Shown here in pieces: positions 47,278-57,685 of a stretch of DNA of 64,000 bases. The position numbers and the translations under genes were made by a program. Under the pieces are notes generated by a model. That model saw only the letters and a list, made by a program, of their open reading frames with translations, did not search any database and was not told where the DNA came from. This DNA is from Aurantiochytrium sp. KH105 (taxonomy: Eukaryota; Sar; Bigyra; Thraustochytrida; Thraustochytriidae), in assembly GCA_003116975.1 (NCBI GenBank), contig BGKB01000128.1, forward strand, positions 64,840 to 128,839. Reading direction: 5' to 3'. Each line of letters begins with the position of its first letter. The first letter of the stretch is position 1.

Positions 47278-49275
47278 ATGTATCAGAACATGCACAGTGA
47301 GTCGAAGGACGACGACATTTACCTTGATGAAGCGTCCACACCCGGCAGCCTTGGCAGTGCCGGCGGCCTGAATTCTGCCTCGAACCGGCAGCGTGCCCTT
47401 GAGGAACAAAAGAAGCGACTCATGCGAAAGCAGCAAATGCGCCGTGGATCTGCAGGCGCCGTGCAAGCCAACCGTGCCTTCACGGGTGCAGCCAAGAAGA
47501 TCCCGATTTCCAAGACAGGGTCCTCGTTTCGAAACTTTTCCGCGCCCAAGGCCATCGACCCTCTGGAAGGCGAGGAAGACGACGACGAGGGCATCACCGG
47601 TCTCCGAAAGACCGGATATGCCGACAGCTTCCGTGGCTCGAGCCGCAACGCGAGCGGCTCGTACGGCGGCGTATACGAGGCGCTGCACCAGCCGCTGCAC
47701 CAAACGTCGTCGGTCTCCAGCGAAACCTACGAGGACGCCCGCGTGGCTAACGTCAAGACCACATCGCGCCCTTCCGACAACCAGAACGACCTCGACGGTC
47801 GTCGACGGGCAGAAGGTGAGAGCAAGTTTGCGGACGAGAACAGGCGAGACGCCGCAGAAGCAAAGTCTCAAGAGCCAGTCCGCGAATCTTTTGCTGCGGA
47901 GGACCGCAGTCCTGCAATTGCTGAGGACTTTGAAGAGGCTCCTGTGCGTCGTAAGAGCTCGAGTAAATCGCGCTCGCAACGCAAGAAGGAGTCAAGCAAG
48001 ACCAGCAGCAGCAAGTCGAGGTCGAGCACTTCCAAGTCTCGCTCCTCGAACCGTCGCAAAAACTATAACTCCGACGACGCTGTCGAGGAGGAGGAAAGCG
48101 CAGACCTCTCTCCCGAGGCCGAGCTCAGTCAGAACGAGTCGCGCCGCAAAGATGCAGACTCGGTCACTTCGTCGACTTCCCGTCGCCAGCAGCGCGCAGC
48201 TCTGGCCCACAAGCAAGAGGTTGCGTCCTCAGCGTCTGAAGACGAAGATGCCGCAGAGATGATTGTCCCGCGTCCGCCGAAGAAGTCGTCGCGTGTCAAG
48301 AAATCGGCTGAAAAAACCCGCAAATCGCGCAAGGATATTGAGAGCAAGTCAGGAGACCGCGCGAGTGCTGCAAAGGACGTCGACGAGGTCGAAAACGACT
48401 CGGATATCGAGCGCAAGGAGTCCGAGGACCACTTTGACGAGGTTCCTCGGAATGGATTGCACACCAAGACCTTGTCTGAGGCGCCGCAGATCGACCTTAC
48501 TGATATGCGCGCCTTCCTCATGAACCCTGTGCCTCGGGCCTACGGAACTCTCCAATGCTATATCGAGCGCAACAAGAGCGGCGCCAACAAGTTGTACCCC
48601 GAGTTTCAGGTTTTCCTCAAGGACGGCGACCGTTTTCTGATGAGCGGCAAGAAGCGTTCCAAGAACCGGACAACGAACTACGTTGTCACAATGGACCCTA
48701 GAGATTACAACCGGGAATCCCCCAATTGCCTTGGCAAGCTCCGCTCCAACTTTATTGGCACCGAGTTCCAGATCTTCGACAAGGGTGTGAACCCAAAGAA
48801 CGCTGACCCAGATTCATTGCACGTCGGCACGACTCCCGTCCGTGAGGAGCTGGGCGCTATTCTGTACAACTCAAACGTGCTCGGATCGCGAGGTCCTCGC
48901 AAGATGAAGGTTGCCGTCCCCGTCGTCGACGAGAAAACAAACAAGCGCAAGACGATGCGCTCGTCCAAGAAGGGCGATGAGCTCCTGGGCCGCTTCAAGG
49001 ACCGCGACATGGGGGATCTTGTTGAACTCATCAACAAGCCACCGCGCTGGAATGACCACGTTGGCGCCTACGTGCTCAACTTCAATGGCCGCGTCACCAT
49101 GGCGAGTGTCAAGAACTTTCAGCTCATCACTGCGGAGAACGAGGACGAGGTCATTCTCACCTTTGGCCGTTGCGGTACCAACCTCTTCTCCATGGACGTC
49201 GCTTGGCCGCTCAGCCCCTTTCAGGCCTTTTGCATCGCCATGTCTTCGGCAAGCAGCAAGCTTGCTTGCGAGTAG
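47278..49275 (+). CDS. Tubby-like protein
   Basis: 665 aa from the first in-frame ATG (47278; a second at 47290). Residues 1-400 are disordered, with charged Ser/Arg/Lys runs (KSRSSTSKSRSSNRRKN) and acidic patches. The Tubby C-terminal domain spans about 405-665. It begins with DMRAFLMNPVPRAYGTLQCY, continues with FLMSGKKRSKNRTTNYVVTM, has GRVTMASVKNFQLI, and ends with the family's characteristic PLSPFQAFCIAM and SKLACE. Tubby domains bind PI(4,5)P2 with basic residues and, in animals, help deliver membrane proteins to cilia with IFT-A. The long basic N-terminus lacks an obvious match to the short IFT-A-binding helix of TULP3. Whether this protein acts in the flagellum or at the plasma membrane cannot be told from sequence. 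Confidence 0.93.
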   Translation: MYQNMHSESKDDDIYLDEASTPGSLGSAGGLNSASNRQRALEEQKKRLMRKQQMRRGSAGAVQANRAFTGAAKKIPISKTGSSFRNFSAPKAIDPLEGEEDDDEGITGLRKTGYADSFRGSSRNASGSYGGVYEALHQPLHQTSSVSSETYEDARVANVKTTSRPSDNQNDLDGRRRAEGESKFADENRRDAAEAKSQEPVRESFAAEDRSPAIAEDFEEAPVRRKSSSKSRSQRKKESSKTSSSKSRSSTSKSRSSNRRKNYNSDDAVEEEESADLSPEAELSQNESRRKDADSVTSSTSRRQQRAALAHKQEVASSASEDEDAAEMIVPRPPKKSSRVKKSAEKTRKSRKDIESKSGDRASAAKDVDEVENDSDIERKESEDHFDEVPRNGLHTKTLSEAPQIDLTDMRAFLMNPVPRAYGTLQCYIERNKSGANKLYPEFQVFLKDGDRFLMSGKKRSKNRTTNYVVTMDPRDYNRESPNCLGKLRSNFIGTEFQIFDKGVNPKNADPDSLHVGTTPVREELGAILYNSNVLGSRGPRKMKVAVPVVDEKTNKRKTMRSSKKGDELLGRFKDRDMGDLVELINKPPRWNDHVGAYVLNFNGRVTMASVKNFQLITAENEDEVILTFGRCGTNLFSMDVAWPLSPFQAFCIAMSSASSKLACE

Positions 49276-49451
49276 GCTAATTTTAAGCTCAACTTTTTGA
49301 CAAACAAAGGCATAAGTCACCAATTGGTGAGTTTTGCTGGGAGGATTGATCTCTTCGTGCACCAGTGGGGTGGCCGGGCGGCCGGTCGGGCCTACCCATT
49401 GGATACAGAGTACTCTAGTAGTAATGATAGCACAAGTAATGGAAACGAAAG

Positions 49452-51956
49452 ATGAATGAAAACAGTGAACGCGAACTATTCCAGCCAGCTAAACACAAAC
49501 AAGCACGCGCGGGACCCCCGCCTCCAGGTCACGCAGTGTCTTGCCTCGGGTCGATCGCACTCGCTGGCATGGCGGCTCCATCGCAGCTGCCCGCCGATGA
49601 GGCGGCAACCCGCGTCGCCGAGGGCGCGGCCAATGCTGACGGCGACGATGACAGGGTTATCGAGGCCCTCTTCGAAGAGCTCGGCTTGGACGCGCGGCAA
49701 GAGGTGGCGCAAAATATGGACCATGGGAGCAGCCTAGATGGTTATCTCCAAGACTCGCAAACGGATAATGTCGCAAGTGAATACCCCATTATCGAAAGCA
49801 ACCACGAGAACGACAACGTCGACATTGTCGTCGAGGACGACGGGAACAAGGACGGGAACGAAGACAACATTGATAATGTGGAGGAAGAAGGAGATGATGA
49901 CGACAATGACGAGGACTTCGAAAGGCAGATGAACGAGATTTTGGCCATTGGCGACGATTCCCTTTCCACAGAACTATCGGAGCCTACCTGCTATCGTTTA
50001 CAAACACCCAAGCCGATCAATCTTTACTTTCGCATCGCTGACGAAAAGTATGCTGCTATTCGTGTGGATGGCCGGTCCTCGAATCGAGCACTTGCAGGTC
50101 TTCGGGCTTGTATTGAAGAGCATTGCCTCCCTCAAAACGTCGCAATCTCGCTTGAACGGGCGTTATGGGCCAAACTTTCCGCGCTCAGTCCCTTAGAAAG
50201 AGAACCGTCGCCGTTCTTGCTGTCGTCGTCATCATCATCGTCGTCATCGTCGCCGCCGCCGCCGCCGCTGTCTTCGTCATCATCAGAAGATCGGCAGGCC
50301 TCGGAAATCAAGGAGTCCGAATGGATGGACTACTACGCATCGCTAGCAAACGAGCGGGAGCAGCAGTCGCGACATCGTGCGTCGGGGTCGTTGCCGTGGT
50401 TCAAGGACGATTGTAGTGAATCTGTCTTTGTTTTCCGGCGAGCTGCCAAACTAGCTTTGGAAAACAATGCAATCGCTCTTGAAATGTGTACATTCGAAGC
50501 CGAGTGCAGCGCCGAATTCCAAGACTTTTATCAAGAAAAGGTTCTCGCGCTTGACAAGCTTAAAACCGTACAACAGCATGAGTTGAGGTTCATGCAAGAC
50601 TCCTTAGGAGGAGATCATGGCATATCCAAAGCCGATATCGAAAAGCTCCGAGATTCCCACCAGCAAACGCTGTCGCGTTTCGAAGCTGAGCAGAGGCGCC
50701 AAGAAGAGGAGTCGCTATCAGACTGGCTGCAAACGTACCGGCGTCTTGTCCTCTCTCGAATAGGGAACCTTGGGGATGATCAAAGAGATCCAGCATTCGC
50801 GACCAAGGACACTGATTCTAGTTCTATCAAAGATCACTTGCACGATGCATACGAACCACGAGACGCGAAATCACCAGTCGTTTTGCGGGCAGCACACCAC
50901 CTAGGGCTTGGTGCCTTGCGTCCTGAAGCGCCTCAGTCGCACTCGTCTGGAGCCAACAGAGGCCAAATAGCAAAGCTTGCATCTGCTTCGCAAGGTGTCT
51001 TTGGCGCTGCGATGGGCAACCTGACAATGGGTGCTTGGGTCGGCCAATTGGTACAAACGGAGCTGCTTTCGAGCGATCTTAGGCTCGAAGCCTCCGACTC
51101 GGGCGCTCGCGTGCGCGAACGTCTCGATAAAATGGTTTCTACCTACGTGAACGTGGTTGATGTATATGTTGGAGCGCAGCTCAAGGTTCTTTTGCACGTT
51201 CGCGTCGAAACAGTCATTGGCGGAGCGCTCTGGGCGCTAAGTCATGCATCTCCTTGTGTTTCTGACACGGAAGACTTTGCAAACTGGCGTCAGTCGCGGT
51301 TGCTTCGGCTCTTTTCCTCGCGCAAGTCATCAGGAGAACCAATTTCCTTTGTCGCCGTTGCCTTGCCCGGAGCGCAAGCGGCAAGAATCGATGCCGCGCT
51401 GCACCAGACGGTCGATCTCTTCCGGCCGTACCTTGACCAAAATCATGAGAAACAAAGCAGGCAATCTCAAAGGACTGGCATGTCGGAAGGCAAGGTTTTA
51501 TCTACCTTGCACTCAAATCTCGGTCTTGACGTTGTGCGCGTTATGCGCAGCATTCCTAAAGACCGTGATCCTGCATTACGAGCCGTGATTGAAGACGCAG
51601 CTGCTGGAGGCGTCACGAATCTTTGTATTCCTCTCCGTGACTGGATTCTGGAGGAAGAGGCTTTGCGGACCGAAGACAGCGAAGCGAACAATGGCAAATT
51701 TACGCGCACGCGCCTTGGTAAAGCGGAGGTCGAGCAGCTTGTGCGCGTCGTGCGCGCATCATTGTTGAGTCTGGCGCATCGGAATATAATGGGCAAGCTC
51801 CGTGAAGTGACGTTTCTCCTCAAGTCAAGTTGTGCAGATGCAAGTTTGGCAAGAGGCGATGCGGAGGTTAGCGCTCGCAAGGTTCTCTGCGAGCAAGACG
51901 GCTTGATTGTGAGCAAGGCGATGACCCTCATCAAGGCTACTTTCGACGCAACCTGA
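49452..51956 (+). CDS. Probable C12orf4/FERRY3-like protein (DUF2362)
   Basis: 834 aa from ATG at 49452; an ATG at 49569 (MAAPSQLPADEA) has a better context and may be the real start. Residues about 70-170 are very acidic. About 185-250 is a small beta/helical domain (INLYFRIADEKYAAIRVD). Next come a Ser/Pro run and a helical stretch at about 335-435 (EAECSAEFQDFYQEKVLALD). The C-terminal half resembles my memory of human C12orf4: a short strand with HSNL (LSTLHSNLGLDVV), a helix ending in TNLCIPL, and a final strand KLREVTFLLKSS. C12orf4 is FERRY3, part of the endosomal FERRY complex that binds RAB5 and mRNA. The match is by pattern only and needs a profile search. Confidence 0.45.
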   Translation: MNENSERELFQPAKHKQARAGPPPPGHAVSCLGSIALAGMAAPSQLPADEAATRVAEGAANADGDDDRVIEALFEELGLDARQEVAQNMDHGSSLDGYLQDSQTDNVASEYPIIESNHENDNVDIVVEDDGNKDGNEDNIDNVEEEGDDDDNDEDFERQMNEILAIGDDSLSTELSEPTCYRLQTPKPINLYFRIADEKYAAIRVDGRSSNRALAGLRACIEEHCLPQNVAISLERALWAKLSALSPLEREPSPFLLSSSSSSSSSSPPPPPLSSSSSEDRQASEIKESEWMDYYASLANEREQQSRHRASGSLPWFKDDCSESVFVFRRAAKLALENNAIALEMCTFEAECSAEFQDFYQEKVLALDKLKTVQQHELRFMQDSLGGDHGISKADIEKLRDSHQQTLSRFEAEQRRQEEESLSDWLQTYRRLVLSRIGNLGDDQRDPAFATKDTDSSSIKDHLHDAYEPRDAKSPVVLRAAHHLGLGALRPEAPQSHSSGANRGQIAKLASASQGVFGAAMGNLTMGAWVGQLVQTELLSSDLRLEASDSGARVRERLDKMVSTYVNVVDVYVGAQLKVLLHVRVETVIGGALWALSHASPCVSDTEDFANWRQSRLLRLFSSRKSSGEPISFVAVALPGAQAARIDAALHQTVDLFRPYLDQNHEKQSRQSQRTGMSEGKVLSTLHSNLGLDVVRVMRSIPKDRDPALRAVIEDAAAGGVTNLCIPLRDWILEEEALRTEDSEANNGKFTRTRLGKAEVEQLVRVVRASLLSLAHRNIMGKLREVTFLLKSSCADASLARGDAEVSARKVLCEQDGLIVSKAMTLIKATFDAT

Positions 51957-52130
51957 CTGCGCGCAATACCTTTCAGTCGGGATGGAGCGTGATGCGAGGT
52001 GCACGGTACGTGGTCGAAGAACGAGTTCTTTGGGGAAGAGCCGGTGCAGGTCGAGTGACGAATTCTGTAATCTGAACTTTAAAAAATGGATATTACACGG
52101 GGGCAAATCTTGTACTAAGAGGATGCCAAT

Positions 52131-54428
52131 CTAGAATGTAAAAGTTTGGATCCGAACTTGCTCAATGACGGGTCCACTTTCACCTTCATCAGGACGCTGC
52201 TGCTTGCTCTCCGGACTTGCTTTTGAGCTCGTCGCATTTTCGGAAGCAGCTGGCACGGAATGGTCGCCAGCGCCTTGTGCTGCAGGATCGTCAGGTGGCC
52301 AAATGGGGGGGATCGAGGTCCCCGCCGTTGTGCTCGGCGCAGTTTGAGGCGGTCCAGCGTGACTTTCCTCGGGGCCTGCTCGACGCAGCGTGCCCCCCAG
52401 CGACGCCACAGTTTTGGGTCTGTCAACGAGTGCGGGCAAGGACGAGGACCCATTGCCACGAGCTGCATCTGCCTGGTTAAGTCCCGAAGGGCTTTGGAGA
52501 GGCTCCCAATCCTTGCTATCCACGTCGTGAACAAAAGGAGCCACGTGATCGTGGCCTCGACGCGGATCTGGCCGAAGGGCCTTGCTTTTGACTGGGAACA
52601 TTTTCCGATTATTTCCTGCATCTCTCGATCGCACCTGCTGACGGTTCATGGCCGCGTTGTGCATTGCCGGAGCTCGACGCAATAGATCCATCTGACCGGG
52701 CGTGATCTTGCGATTGCACGCGAGGCAGGTGAGCGGATCCTTGGGGCTGGGAGAGGCCCCGTGCGGGCTGAGCGGCTGACCGATGACCCAAGGCTTGACA
52801 CCGTTGTGCTCATCAATGGCGAGACCAATTTCCGCCTTGAGTCTCCGATGCAACATGGAAAGCTTGACGCCAAGCTCTTCCTTTGCGACCTTGCCAGAAA
52901 CCAAGTCGTCGGCCTCGGCGCGCGAAAGTTTGTCTTCCATGTACTTTTGTAGCATTTCCACCTTGTCGCGCATACGCGCATCGAGCTCCAGTTTTTTACG
53001 AATGTCGAGAACCTCGGACTGGTCAGCCTTGCTTTGCGACAAGGTTGTGCACATGTCTTGCAGCTCTTGTGCAGCGCGCTTGAACTCTTCCTCGTCGGCA
53101 CCAGCGCTTGCAATCGCTCGGTCGAGTTCCTCAATGACCTCGTCGAATTTGACTTCGATCTTACTGTCAACGCCATCGGCGTCGAGCTTCGTGTCAATAT
53201 CAGCCTGCATCTTGGAGAGCTGCGAGGCTGTCGCGTTCAGGACGCCGCTCAGCACATTGACCTCTGCCTCAAAGCGCTGAGGAAGGTCGCGCATGCCGCG
53301 GCACACACGGTATGCCCCAGAGGGCGCCGATTGAGATGAGGCGCGGATCTCCGCCAGCTTGCGGTCATGTTCAGAGGGCTGCGCTGCTCCGTTTCGGTTC
53401 GAGGCATCGACGGAGAGACTTTGCGACGGAACCACGGGCGGCTTTGCTTCCACTACGGCAGCAGAAATGCTTGCTGCAGGAGGCGCTTCGGCAAAGACGC
53501 CGGCTTCGTAAAAGCTTCGCAACAGGCCATCCAGGTTAGTGCACGTCGTCTTGAACTCCGTGCTGAGAACAGCCATCTCATCATCAAAGGCGCGCTTTGC
53601 AATTTCGGTTTCAAGATCAAGCAGAGCATCTGCGGTTGTACCCCGGCTTTTTTCAAGCGTGGACATTTTCGCCGCCAGCGCCTGCATAAGCTTGGCAAGG
53701 GGCACAAGATCTTCGCCAAGTTCACCCGTCGCAAAGTCGACACTCTGGCAATAGACCTGTTCGGAGGAGAGTCGAAGGTTTTCGGTACCGACAGGTCCCG
53801 CAGCAAGCGCGGCTGCGCCAGCGCCGCGCGGAGGGCCAGAAGCGCGCCCAGAGCCTCTGTTGTCGCGTCTGCTTGGTCTCTCGTTGCTCGTCTGCTCGTT
53901 CTTCGTTTGCTCGGCATTTTCTGCAGCTTCCTGCGCCACGGCCAGGGCCTGCCTGGCAACGTCTCCAGCAGAGCCCACGTCGAGCTTGAGGACCTGGAGA
54001 ACGGACTGCTGGCGATCCGAGGCGCGCAGAAGACGTTGGAGCTCCGTTTCGTGCTCGCTGACCTCTTCTCGGAGCTGTTCGCGCGCTGTTTCGAGTTCGG
54101 CAATGAGATCGGCATTCTTGCGCTGTTCACGCATTAGGTCCTTTTTCTGCTCGATCATCTTTTTGTTTGCTTGCTTGAGGCCCTGCTCTGCCTCCAGAAC
54201 GCGCCGGCTCAGTACGCTTTGGCTGTCTTCAAGCTCCTTTCGCAATTTCTTCTCTTGGTCGAGCTGCGCTTGCTGCTCGTCCGCCTTTGCGAACAGCACG
54301 CCCACGGCATCGCTCATCTTTTTTAGAGCGTCCGCGAGGTTTTCTTTACTGATCTTTTTGTGCGTGTACTCGTGCTTCGTGGACCCGGCCAAGAGCGCCG
54401 CCACGGCGGCACCATCGAAGCTGCCCAT
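52131..54428 (-). CDS. Coiled-coil protein with QRICH2/DUF4795-like C-terminus
   Basis: 765 aa from ATG at 54428, the only suitable Met; the frame is open to 54614 without one. Residues 20-60 are a helical start (YTHKKISKENLADALKKM). About 60-185 is a strong coiled coil. A Gly/Ala/Arg linker follows, then helical segments to about 560 with alternating KADxxEV and KVExLxKxLEDK-like phrases (SKADQSEVLDIRKKLELD). A C-x-x-C pair lies in LTCLACNRKITP, followed by a disordered tail. The helices ending in a CxxC element resemble the DUF4795 region of QRICH2 and C16orf96; QRICH2 is a sperm-flagellum protein. Flagellar function is therefore possible, though coiled-coil resemblance is weak evidence. 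Confidence 0.5.
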   Translation of the reverse strand: MGSFDGAAVAALLAGSTKHEYTHKKISKENLADALKKMSDAVGVLFAKADEQQAQLDQEKKLRKELEDSQSVLSRRVLEAEQGLKQANKKMIEQKKDLMREQRKNADLIAELETAREQLREEVSEHETELQRLLRASDRQQSVLQVLKLDVGSAGDVARQALAVAQEAAENAEQTKNEQTSNERPSRRDNRGSGRASGPPRGAGAAALAAGPVGTENLRLSSEQVYCQSVDFATGELGEDLVPLAKLMQALAAKMSTLEKSRGTTADALLDLETEIAKRAFDDEMAVLSTEFKTTCTNLDGLLRSFYEAGVFAEAPPAASISAAVVEAKPPVVPSQSLSVDASNRNGAAQPSEHDRKLAEIRASSQSAPSGAYRVCRGMRDLPQRFEAEVNVLSGVLNATASQLSKMQADIDTKLDADGVDSKIEVKFDEVIEELDRAIASAGADEEEFKRAAQELQDMCTTLSQSKADQSEVLDIRKKLELDARMRDKVEMLQKYMEDKLSRAEADDLVSGKVAKEELGVKLSMLHRRLKAEIGLAIDEHNGVKPWVIGQPLSPHGASPSPKDPLTCLACNRKITPGQMDLLRRAPAMHNAAMNRQQVRSRDAGNNRKMFPVKSKALRPDPRRGHDHVAPFVHDVDSKDWEPLQSPSGLNQADAARGNGSSSLPALVDRPKTVASLGGTLRRAGPEESHAGPPQTAPSTTAGTSIPPIWPPDDPAAQGAGDHSVPAASENATSSKASPESKQQRPDEGESGPVIEQVRIQTFTF

Positions 54429-54883
54429 GTTGTTGTTTTCGGCCTTGCGAGCTCGCTGGCCTGCTCTGTGCTCAACGCCAGGCCCTGCGCACGACTTGTC
54501 GCGCGAAGGGCGTCCGCCGCCTCTCACCGACGGGGCCCGGCCGTCGGGCAGCCACTCGGGCGGACTGCCAGCCGCTCTCTCGCTCGCCCTCTCGTCGCTT
54601 TGGCGCTCGCTCACCAGGTTGCCAGAACCAAGCGCGCGGCGCCGGGAGCAGATCCGTTCTAGCGCGGCCCCAGCTCGAAGCTGCGTTCTCGAGAGTACAC
54701 ACCTTTTTTCTTCCTAATTTTTTATAGGCCTACCTCTTTTTTCCAAGACAAGGACCACACAGCAGCAAGACAAGCCCGAGCGCATGCATGCATGCACGCA
54801 TGCATACCCAGCAAACAAGTCACTGGCAGCGAGTGGATGGGCCAAACAGCGCAAGTATGATACTGTATCATCACCATCGTCTA
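54429..54883. other. Intergenic stretch with ATGC palindromic run
   Basis: About 455 bases between two minus-strand genes. A GCATGCATGCATGC-type self-complementary run lies at 54783-54806. No gene seen. Confidence 0.5.
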
Positions 54884-56707
54884 CTATTTGTAGATACGCA
54901 CAGCGTTATCAACCTCGTCAGCCGCAGCAATCGCATTGCACGTGGGGCTGGCTGCAAGGGCAACAGGGGCATGCGGCAATGTAAGATTGCAGCGCCTTGA
55001 GCTTCCCTTGTTCGGGCTCTCCCACCTTACTGTCGGGTCAGGAGCTGCGGCGGACCCGAGGTCGAACAATTGAACTGCCGGGATTCCCGGAAATCCTGCG
55101 CAAATGACGTTCGCGTTCTCAAACTTGAGTGAAGCAAGACAGTTCCTGCGCGCTGACTGCGCAGTGAAGAAGGTGCGCGTAATGTCCTCTACCGTGGAAT
55201 GCAAAAACCTCCCATCGCTCATCATCTCGCTTTCGGTCCGTCGCGAACACTCCACGCGTTCGCGGGTGGTGCCTTGGATGGGATCAAAAATACGTATGGT
55301 GCCTGTTTGCTGCTGAATGATCATTTCGAGCCTTTCCGGATCAGGGCCGTGATGCATGGTCACGACACCATCCATTGCCTGAAGCCCGCGAGTCTGTGGC
55401 GTGAGACGGGTATATGCGAGCTCACCCTTGTAAGGAAAGGTCCATTGATGAAGGCAAGCGGGTTCCTTGCGGGCAGAAAAGGTCCGCTTGCGCATCATGC
55501 GAAGGTCGTAGACGAACATGTAGCCATTCAAGGTCGACGCTACGACATGACGACCGTCTTGGGCGCGACAAACGCCCGTGACAACTGACGAGCCGTGCAC
55601 ACTTCGCTTCCTTGCATCTTCCAAAAGCTGAAGATGCCAGATGTCAGAACTCTTGACGCGGCGATCCCAGGCGAGAAGGTTACCGCTGTTCGATCCAGCC
55701 ATCAAAAGCGTCCCATCAAAGCCAAAATCAAGCGACGATATGGATGAGCACGATCTGGAAGAGAGTTGTTTGGTCATGCCGTCTGCCCGCACCACGTCAA
55801 AGTAGCTCACCGTGGAGGAGAGCCGGCCGCCGACTGCTATTTTCGAAGAGCGTGTCGGGTCCCACGCAAGCGCTTGAAGGACAGAATGGCCTTCGATGCG
55901 TTTCCATACCGACTGTGTCTTTGAACGGACCTTGCCGAGGTCATAAAAGTAATCTTCACGGCTCTCGTCCTCCTGCACAACCTCGACCTCACCAGAAGTT
56001 TGCTGACGAAACTTTGCCCGCTTAAGAGCAACTTCGCGCTTGCGCTGCCGCACAGAGCTCACCATTCTTCGTACCTGATTGCCACGGACTGAAGCCCCGC
56101 TGAGAATGCGCCGCATGGAATGAATTGAGACACCTCCATCAGAGGCTGCAGAGGCCAGCAGGTCTCCGTTTGGGTGAAATTGAAGTACATTAATTCTGCC
56201 CGGGCGTTCCGGTGAGGAATGAATCCTGCCGTTAATTTCGACGCGCTTTTGCTGGACGAGCGTCACCGGGAGCATTTGCATGCGAGCAAGCGCAAAGCGA
56301 CGAATCTCGGCATTGTAGACGCCAGGCAAGCGGGGAAGGCCACTGCTAATTTCGCGCTGCAAAACGCATCGTGGGATATTGGTAGCGATATCGCTTCGCA
56401 ATAGACCATCAAAGCGTGTTGTACGTCGCCGCGCCAACTGAGCTTCCCTTTTCTTCTGCTCGCCTATAAAGTAGCCGAGAAGTGCCTTGTCATCTTTTGG
56501 CGCCATGCCACCGGCAAAAGGCCCTGCCAAGACGCGCTTCTTCCCGTGACCTCGGTCTCGTTGCGTCAGGGCGTCAGGTACCTTCCATGGAGCTACGTCC
56601 TCATCCTCGGCCGCCTCGTCGCGCTTTTCCTGCGGTGCTGCAAGCTCGTCGTCGCGGCGTTGTCTCTTGTGTGATTTTTGCCTCACGATCGTCGGGGCCG
56701 CTGACAT
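54884..56707 (-). CDS. WD40-repeat protein with basic N-terminus
   Basis: 607 aa from the first in-frame ATG (56707); the frame runs on to 56824 but begins there with GTG. Residues 1-60 are Lys/Arg/Glu-rich, probably a nuclear signal (KSHKRQRRDDE). A conserved-looking helical segment spans about 85-170. WD40 repeats start near 185 (INVLQFHPNGDLLASAAS). Recognisable blades include ALAWDPTRSSKIAVGG, SLDFGFDGTLLMAGSNSG followed by LLAWDRR, and FVYDLRMM. The W-D-x-R element (WDRR) and D-L-R are like the DWD motifs of DDB1-CUL4 substrate receptors, so a DCAF-type role is possible. I could not match it to a named member. Confidence 0.75.
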   Translation of the reverse strand: MSAAPTIVRQKSHKRQRRDDELAAPQEKRDEAAEDEDVAPWKVPDALTQRDRGHGKKRVLAGPFAGGMAPKDDKALLGYFIGEQKKREAQLARRRTTRFDGLLRSDIATNIPRCVLQREISSGLPRLPGVYNAEIRRFALARMQMLPVTLVQQKRVEINGRIHSSPERPGRINVLQFHPNGDLLASAASDGGVSIHSMRRILSGASVRGNQVRRMVSSVRQRKREVALKRAKFRQQTSGEVEVVQEDESREDYFYDLGKVRSKTQSVWKRIEGHSVLQALAWDPTRSSKIAVGGRLSSTVSYFDVVRADGMTKQLSSRSCSSISSLDFGFDGTLLMAGSNSGNLLAWDRRVKSSDIWHLQLLEDARKRSVHGSSVVTGVCRAQDGRHVVASTLNGYMFVYDLRMMRKRTFSARKEPACLHQWTFPYKGELAYTRLTPQTRGLQAMDGVVTMHHGPDPERLEMIIQQQTGTIRIFDPIQGTTRERVECSRRTESEMMSDGRFLHSTVEDITRTFFTAQSARRNCLASLKFENANVICAGFPGIPAVQLFDLGSAAAPDPTVRWESPNKGSSRRCNLTLPHAPVALAASPTCNAIAAADEVDNAVRIYK

Positions 56708-57144
56708 GGCTGGTGCCGACGTACGAGAACAACCTCTGCTGTGTGTGCGGCGACTCGTGCTGAAGCGAGTTGGCCGTGGCGGACGGCAGGCAAGTGCCAG
56801 GGCGGCGATCGCTCGTCGCAACACTCTGTATTGCGCTTTTTCCTGATTGCAGTTCGAGGCAACTTGAAGCGATAACCTAACGACGAGTTTTTTCCCAAAC
56901 CCTGCGGGGCCGCTGGACCTGGACCGGACCTTAAGAAAAAAGGGAACAAAAGCAAAAGGGAAAGAATGGAAGGGATCATCATGATGTGGAAAATGGGGGG
57001 GTTGGGGAGGGTGGAAGAGAAGGTTACTTTTGATCGCCGGCTCACGCTTCTGCTTTCCTCTTTCTGCTTTCCCTCTCCCCCACCCAGAACTATCTATGGT
57101 GGTGACAATGAGTCAAGATTGACGGAGGAGATGACGCGAGTTTT
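56708..57144. other. Intergenic stretch between two minus-strand genes
   Basis: About 440 bases: promoter of the WD40 gene and 3' UTR of the Frizzled-CRD-like gene. A G-run (AAAATGGGGGGGTTGGGG) lies near 56990-57007. Nothing else recognised. Confidence 0.5.
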
Positions 57145-57648
57145 TCACAGAGCCTCAACCGGATTGACTTTCGTAGCAGCCTTCTTCGCGTTCTTACGAG
57201 ACTTGCGCGCGAGGAGTTTTTGGCGTTGCCGATCTTTCTGGGCGGCTAGCTCCTCCTTGAGCTGCTGCTGCGCAGAATGGTGGTCCTCCTTGAGCCGATT
57301 GACCTTGTGCTCGACGGTGATAATCTTGTTAAAGACATTGGCAACCTTGCTTGCAACCTCACGCTGTCGTGCTTCCGCAGCGGCGCGCTCACGCTCCATC
57401 TTGGCTTCCGTCTGTTGAAGGCGCTGCCGAACCTTGACCCGCCTCTGCTCCAACGTCTTAAGCTTGGCGGCACGGTCAGTGCGCTTCTTCTCCTCGAGTC
57501 GCGCAAGTGCCGTCTCATACTCTTCTTGAGAAGGTGCTTCGGCTCGAAGACTTGCCAGTTCAGCCTCAAAGTCTCGCTCCACACCTGCAAGTACCTCTGC
57601 AACGAGTTCGTTGGTAGTGGCTGCTCCATTGGCGGCAGTGGCGGCAGT

Positions 57649-57685
<37 letters not shown>

